A stretch of DNA of 42,249 nucleotides from a virus. The position numbers and the translations under genes were made by a program. The stretch is taken from positions 1 through 42,249 of IMG/VR virus record IMGVR_UViG_3300038701_002746; one strand, written 5' to 3'. Of this stretch, positions 39,789 through 42,249 are shown in pieces (the stretch's first letter is position 1; every line of letters begins with the position of its first letter). The notes beneath the pieces are model-generated. The model did no database searches and was not told the origin of the DNA. It was given only the letters and a program-made list of their open reading frames with translations.

Positions 39789-40020
39789 ATTTAAAGAGAA
39801 AGTGAGGGTAAACCCTCGCTTTTTCGATGCTAGTTTTTATGGGGTTATTGAGGACACTGTTAAGCATACGGGAGAGACTCGTACTTACTATGTTCGCATC
39901 TACCAAGAGCCCGAAGAAGAAGACATGGAGCCTCAATTCATGAAGGCCATGTGGCTTAGTGAACACTCCATATTTAAACTTGATGGGGATAGGTTCGATA
40001 AAGATTTAGATGATCTTTAA
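39778..40020 (+). CDS. Small protein ending in DLDDL
   Basis: An 80-aa (or 79-aa, from the second ATG) protein, the last of the rightward arm. It has a basic first half with a beta-rich pattern and an acidic loop (PEEEDMEP). The tail KDLDDL is one of the shared [D/E]DL ends. Its last 15 bases overlap the end of the leftward metallopeptidase gene on the other strand. Confidence 0.68.
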   Translation: MMYKFKEKVRVNPRFFDASFYGVIEDTVKHTGETRTYYVRIYQEPEEEDMEPQFMKAMWLSEHSIFKLDGDRFDKDLDDL

Positions 40021-40329
40021 ATGGCTCAGCTTATCCCAGTTTCTAATTATCTCTTTTGCCATGTGATCTATCAAAGCATGGAGTTCATAGGGACCACTGT
40101 CTTGGTCCCTAATATGTTCCAACCCCAACTCGAATTCAACGGCATGGCCCATCTCATGGAATAGGATTTCAGCTATTCTTTGATTACTACAATCTGTACA
40201 GACCTCAATTATTTTACTAGCCCCATCACAAGTCCCATCAGCGGGCTTGCCATCAGAACAGAGAACCTCTTTTTTATACTCTATTTTATAGGTGGTTCCC
40301 TTTATGTTCAAACTTCTAGGCCACTTCAT
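40006..40329 (-). CDS. HExxH zinc metallopeptidase-like protein
   Basis: A 107-aa protein (start at 40329, inside the phosphoesterase end, with GGAG nine bases upstream; four more codons are open). The motif FHEMGHAVEF supplies the two zinc-binding histidines and the catalytic glutamate; a later acidic residue (ELHALIDH) could be the third ligand. Four cysteines (in VLCSD, GTCD, VCTDC) lie before it. Small proteins of this type are common in phages and their substrates are unknown. It is the last gene of the leftward arm. Confidence 0.8.
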   Translation of the reverse strand: MKWPRSLNIKGTTYKIEYKKEVLCSDGKPADGTCDGASKIIEVCTDCSNQRIAEILFHEMGHAVEFELGLEHIRDQDSGPYELHALIDHMAKEIIRNWDKLSHLKII

Positions 40330-41584
40330 TGTACTCTCCACACAATATTGGAGTCCTAAATACCATTCCTAATTTAGGATTGTTTATAAATAGGGCTTGT
40401 TGTGGAGGTTCAAATGGGAAGTTTAATCCATTTGCAAACTCATCATACCCTTTTATAGATCCGTTAACTATTAGGTTGTTTGTGTGGATGTATTGATGGA
40501 AGTGCCCAAGCATCATTATGTCAAATGACTGGCCAATTCCTGCCTGTTTCTTTTGCTTCTTATGGTAGCCAAGGTGGAGTGGAGTCATTATCCCGCTGAT
40601 GCCATTCCCACCACGGAATTGATCTCCATGAGTTAGGAGGAACGTCTTTTCATAGATGTTGAATATAGCGTCCGGTGCATCTGGTATCTGAAATTCCACT
40701 TCTTCATTGCTTTGGAAGTGTTTTGCAAGAAGCTGGTAAATAAGCCACTCGAAGTTGTGCCTAACCTTGCCCTTAAAGCGGGGTTTCTTGTGCTGTCTCC
40801 CATGATTACCAACCACACAAGGCACAAAAACTCTACCAAATCTCCTATGAAGAGCTTCAATTCCTTCAGCCAAGAGTGCTGTGAGTTTGAGAATTGATTC
40901 ATTTATACACCCATCATTTGTTTCTGCCAGCTCATCATGAATTGTGCCGCTTAAAAGGTCTCCACCCAAAGCACAAACAATCCCATCATACTCTGGCTCT
41001 GCTACGAAATTATAGAGGACATCAATAGATCTTTCAAAAGTATGTCTTATTCTTTTTGTAGCAATTTCCCTATTGAACTTATTGACAAAGTTTATCTCTT
41101 CTTCAGCAACGACTTCATCAAAATGAATATCACTAAGAAATAATAAAGGGGTTCCGTGTAAAGCCTTGGAACGGGTGTCCTTTAGCCATTTGGGTTTGGC
41201 TTCAAAGGAAGCTCCACTCACTTCATGTATTATATTTCTTAGACTCTGGGAAGTAGCAGCTTCTCGCTCTGCTTCTTTTAACTGACTCTTTAGAGATTTT
41301 ATTTGATCTTCTAATATGAGTAGTTTAGATTTCTCTTCAATCGGAATGGGCTCAACAGGGGCTGCAGTCTGACTTGGAATACTTTTAACAAGCTCTCCCC
41401 TAGAGACCTTTTTAAATACTTCTGACTGACTTAATCCTGTTACCGCTCTGATTTTTGCATTTATAGAACTAGGCGACCTACTTAGTTCGTTTTGGAGCTG
41501 GTAGAGGGCATCAGAGAGAGTATCACAACTTTGAAAAACTTCGATGACCCTCGCCCACTCCTTTTCATCCCATGACTTTTTCAT
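40316..41584 (-). CDS. Calcineurin-like metallophosphoesterase
   Basis: A 422-aa protein. The catalytic half shows the full metal-binding set: LSDIH (Asp152, His154), GGD (Asp209), GNHGR, THGDQ and GHFH. The N-terminal 60 residues are helical with a DNA-binding-like pattern (SCDTLSDALYQLQNELSR), followed by a coiled coil (about 85-112). Such phage enzymes may be nucleases or nucleotide phosphatases; the extension suggests a DNA target. It overlaps both neighbours. Confidence 0.88.
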   Translation of the reverse strand: MKKSWDEKEWARVIEVFQSCDTLSDALYQLQNELSRSPSSINAKIRAVTGLSQSEVFKKVSRGELVKSIPSQTAAPVEPIPIEEKSKLLILEDQIKSLKSQLKEAEREAATSQSLRNIIHEVSGASFEAKPKWLKDTRSKALHGTPLLFLSDIHFDEVVAEEEINFVNKFNREIATKRIRHTFERSIDVLYNFVAEPEYDGIVCALGGDLLSGTIHDELAETNDGCINESILKLTALLAEGIEALHRRFGRVFVPCVVGNHGRQHKKPRFKGKVRHNFEWLIYQLLAKHFQSNEEVEFQIPDAPDAIFNIYEKTFLLTHGDQFRGGNGISGIMTPLHLGYHKKQKKQAGIGQSFDIMMLGHFHQYIHTNNLIVNGSIKGYDEFANGLNFPFEPPQQALFINNPKLGMVFRTPILCGEYNEVA

Positions 41585-41925
41585 GGCCCTCCCTTTTTAA
41601 ACCTGTCCACAGCTTCGAGCGCATCGTCTATTGTTAAAAACAGATCATCCAAAGCTCCCAGAGTTTGTTTACATTTGTTTGTATTACATATATTAACGAA
41701 AGATTTTCGCACTTTTCTGTAGTCTTCAGGCATGAGAACTATTCCTCTCATACGTATTTCATCCCATTGTTCTTTAGGTATTCTTTTTCTTTGTTGAGAT
41801 ATGGTAGACACTGCATAGCCATCGCCACTTGCAGGGAGAGTTATATGGGCATAGAAATCTGGGACATTAACTGTCGCGCAGCTTACCGAAAATAGCAAAA
41901 TTATCAAACTTGCGAATAACTTCAT
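41581..41925 (-). CDS. Lipoprotein, candidate outer-membrane spanin or lysis-associated
   Basis: A 114-aa protein with a signal core (LFASLIILLFS) and a lipobox ending VSC (Cys16). The mature part is helical at the C-terminus with two more cysteines (ICNTNKCKQ). Its first 59 bases overlap the end of the holin-like gene in another frame, recalling nested spanin pairs, but a direct spanin family match is not visible. Confidence 0.7.
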   Translation of the reverse strand: MKLFASLIILLFSVSCATVNVPDFYAHITLPASGDGYAVSTISQQRKRIPKEQWDEIRMRGIVLMPEDYRKVRKSFVNICNTNKCKQTLGALDDLFLTIDDALEAVDRFKKGGP

Positions 41926-42229
41926 TGTCTATATCCTTGACTTGTTCTGGGGTAAGCGGTCCTTCGCTCTCCCTTACTTTCTTTATAGCTTCATCAAAAG
42001 CTTTTTCAAAAGCAATCTGGTCCCAATAAGATGTTGTTTCTTCATGGAGCACATTGAGAACTATGAGACCTTTGTTGGCTAGGATGTTGAAAACATATTC
42101 TAGCACTTTTAAAAAGATACGACCTTGTAGGCCTTGGGTTACCCAAGAAATAGGAGAAGATGCCAAGGCTATAAAAACAGCCAAGGCACTTCTCTTCTTA
42201 ATACCTACAAAGTCATATTTATTAGCCAT
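41867..42229 (-). CDS. Holin-like protein with two membrane segments
   Basis: A 120-aa protein starting MANKYDFVGIKKRS (ATG at 42229, overlapping the stop of the duplicated-domain gene in the circular map; four more codons are open at 42241). Hydrophobic segments lie near 14-32 and 40-60, then a soluble helical end (EKAFDEAIKKVRESEGPLTP). Two spans and a charged tail fit class II holins, which the amidase would need. The assignment rests on topology and on the neighbouring lipoprotein. Confidence 0.65.
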   Translation of the reverse strand: MANKYDFVGIKKRSALAVFIALASSPISWVTQGLQGRIFLKVLEYVFNILANKGLIVLNVLHEETTSYWDQIAFEKAFDEAIKKVRESEGPLTPEQVKDIDNEVIRKFDNFAIFGKLRDS

Positions 42230-42246
42230 GTATTTTTTCAATCTGA
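42121..42246. repeat. Right copy of 126-bp terminal direct repeat
   Basis: Identical to 3-128. It carries the first codons of the holin-like gene and the last codons of the duplicated-domain gene. The last three bases of the window (42247-42249) no longer match the left end. Confidence 0.95.
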
Positions 42247-42249
42247 CCT

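Overview
The window looks like the complete genome of a tailed phage with a short, T7-type tail (a podovirus) that infects a Gram-negative host. A 126-bp sequence occurs at both ends (3-128 and 42121-42246), so the contig closes into a molecule of about 42,118 bp, or else carries terminal repeats. The host is not identified. Several lipoprotein and Sec signal sequences imply a host with an outer membrane. The DNA is moderately AT-rich. I saw no integrase, tRNA, CRISPR array, insertion sequence or phage RNA polymerase.

Layout: two gene arms diverge from a 620-bp control region (22060-22679). The leftward (minus) arm carries the virion and lysis genes in T7-like order. It runs from a SAP/HeH-like protein through large terminase, a 124-aa protein, portal, Bbp19-like protein, scaffold, capsid, a 152-aa capsid-cluster protein, tail tubular proteins A and B, and gp13/14/15-like proteins. 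A gp16-like protein split in two, a T7-type tail fibre, a second fibre with a signal peptide, a lipoprotein and small proteins follow. The arm then crosses the contig join into a holin-like protein, a lipoprotein, a metallophosphoesterase and an HExxH metallopeptidase, ending at 40006. Most neighbouring genes overlap as TAATG or ATGA, so translation is probably coupled.

The rightward (plus) arm (22680-40020) opens with small early genes, including an exported protein and a lipoprotein. It continues with an HTH regulator, an SF3 helicase and a cassette of small overlapping genes. The replication and recombination core follows: family-A DNA polymerase, SSB-like protein, RecE-like exonuclease, a histone-H1-like lysine-rich protein and an SNF2 helicase. 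An amidase endolysin and small proteins end the arm. Small terminase and an HNH nuclease lie inside this arm on the opposite strand (24782-25672), far from the large terminase. The two arms meet tail to tail with a 15-bp coding overlap at 40006-40020.

The most unusual signal is a shared protein C-terminus. Eight proteins of the early/replication half end in [D/E]-D-L: small terminase, HTH regulator, SF3 helicase, DNA polymerase, SSB, exonuclease, the H1-like protein and the last plus-strand gene. No protein of the virion arm does. The leucine is encoded by four different codons and the stop codon varies, so the likeness is at protein level. I infer a common docking tail, comparable in idea to the acidic tips of bacterial SSB or T7 gp2.5, that may gather the replication and packaging machinery on one hub. 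Other points of note are a 14-bp tandem repeat in the control region that recurs at a strong internal promoter, a terminator just before the capsid gene, a signal peptide on a tail-fibre-like protein, and a possible overprinted membrane protein.
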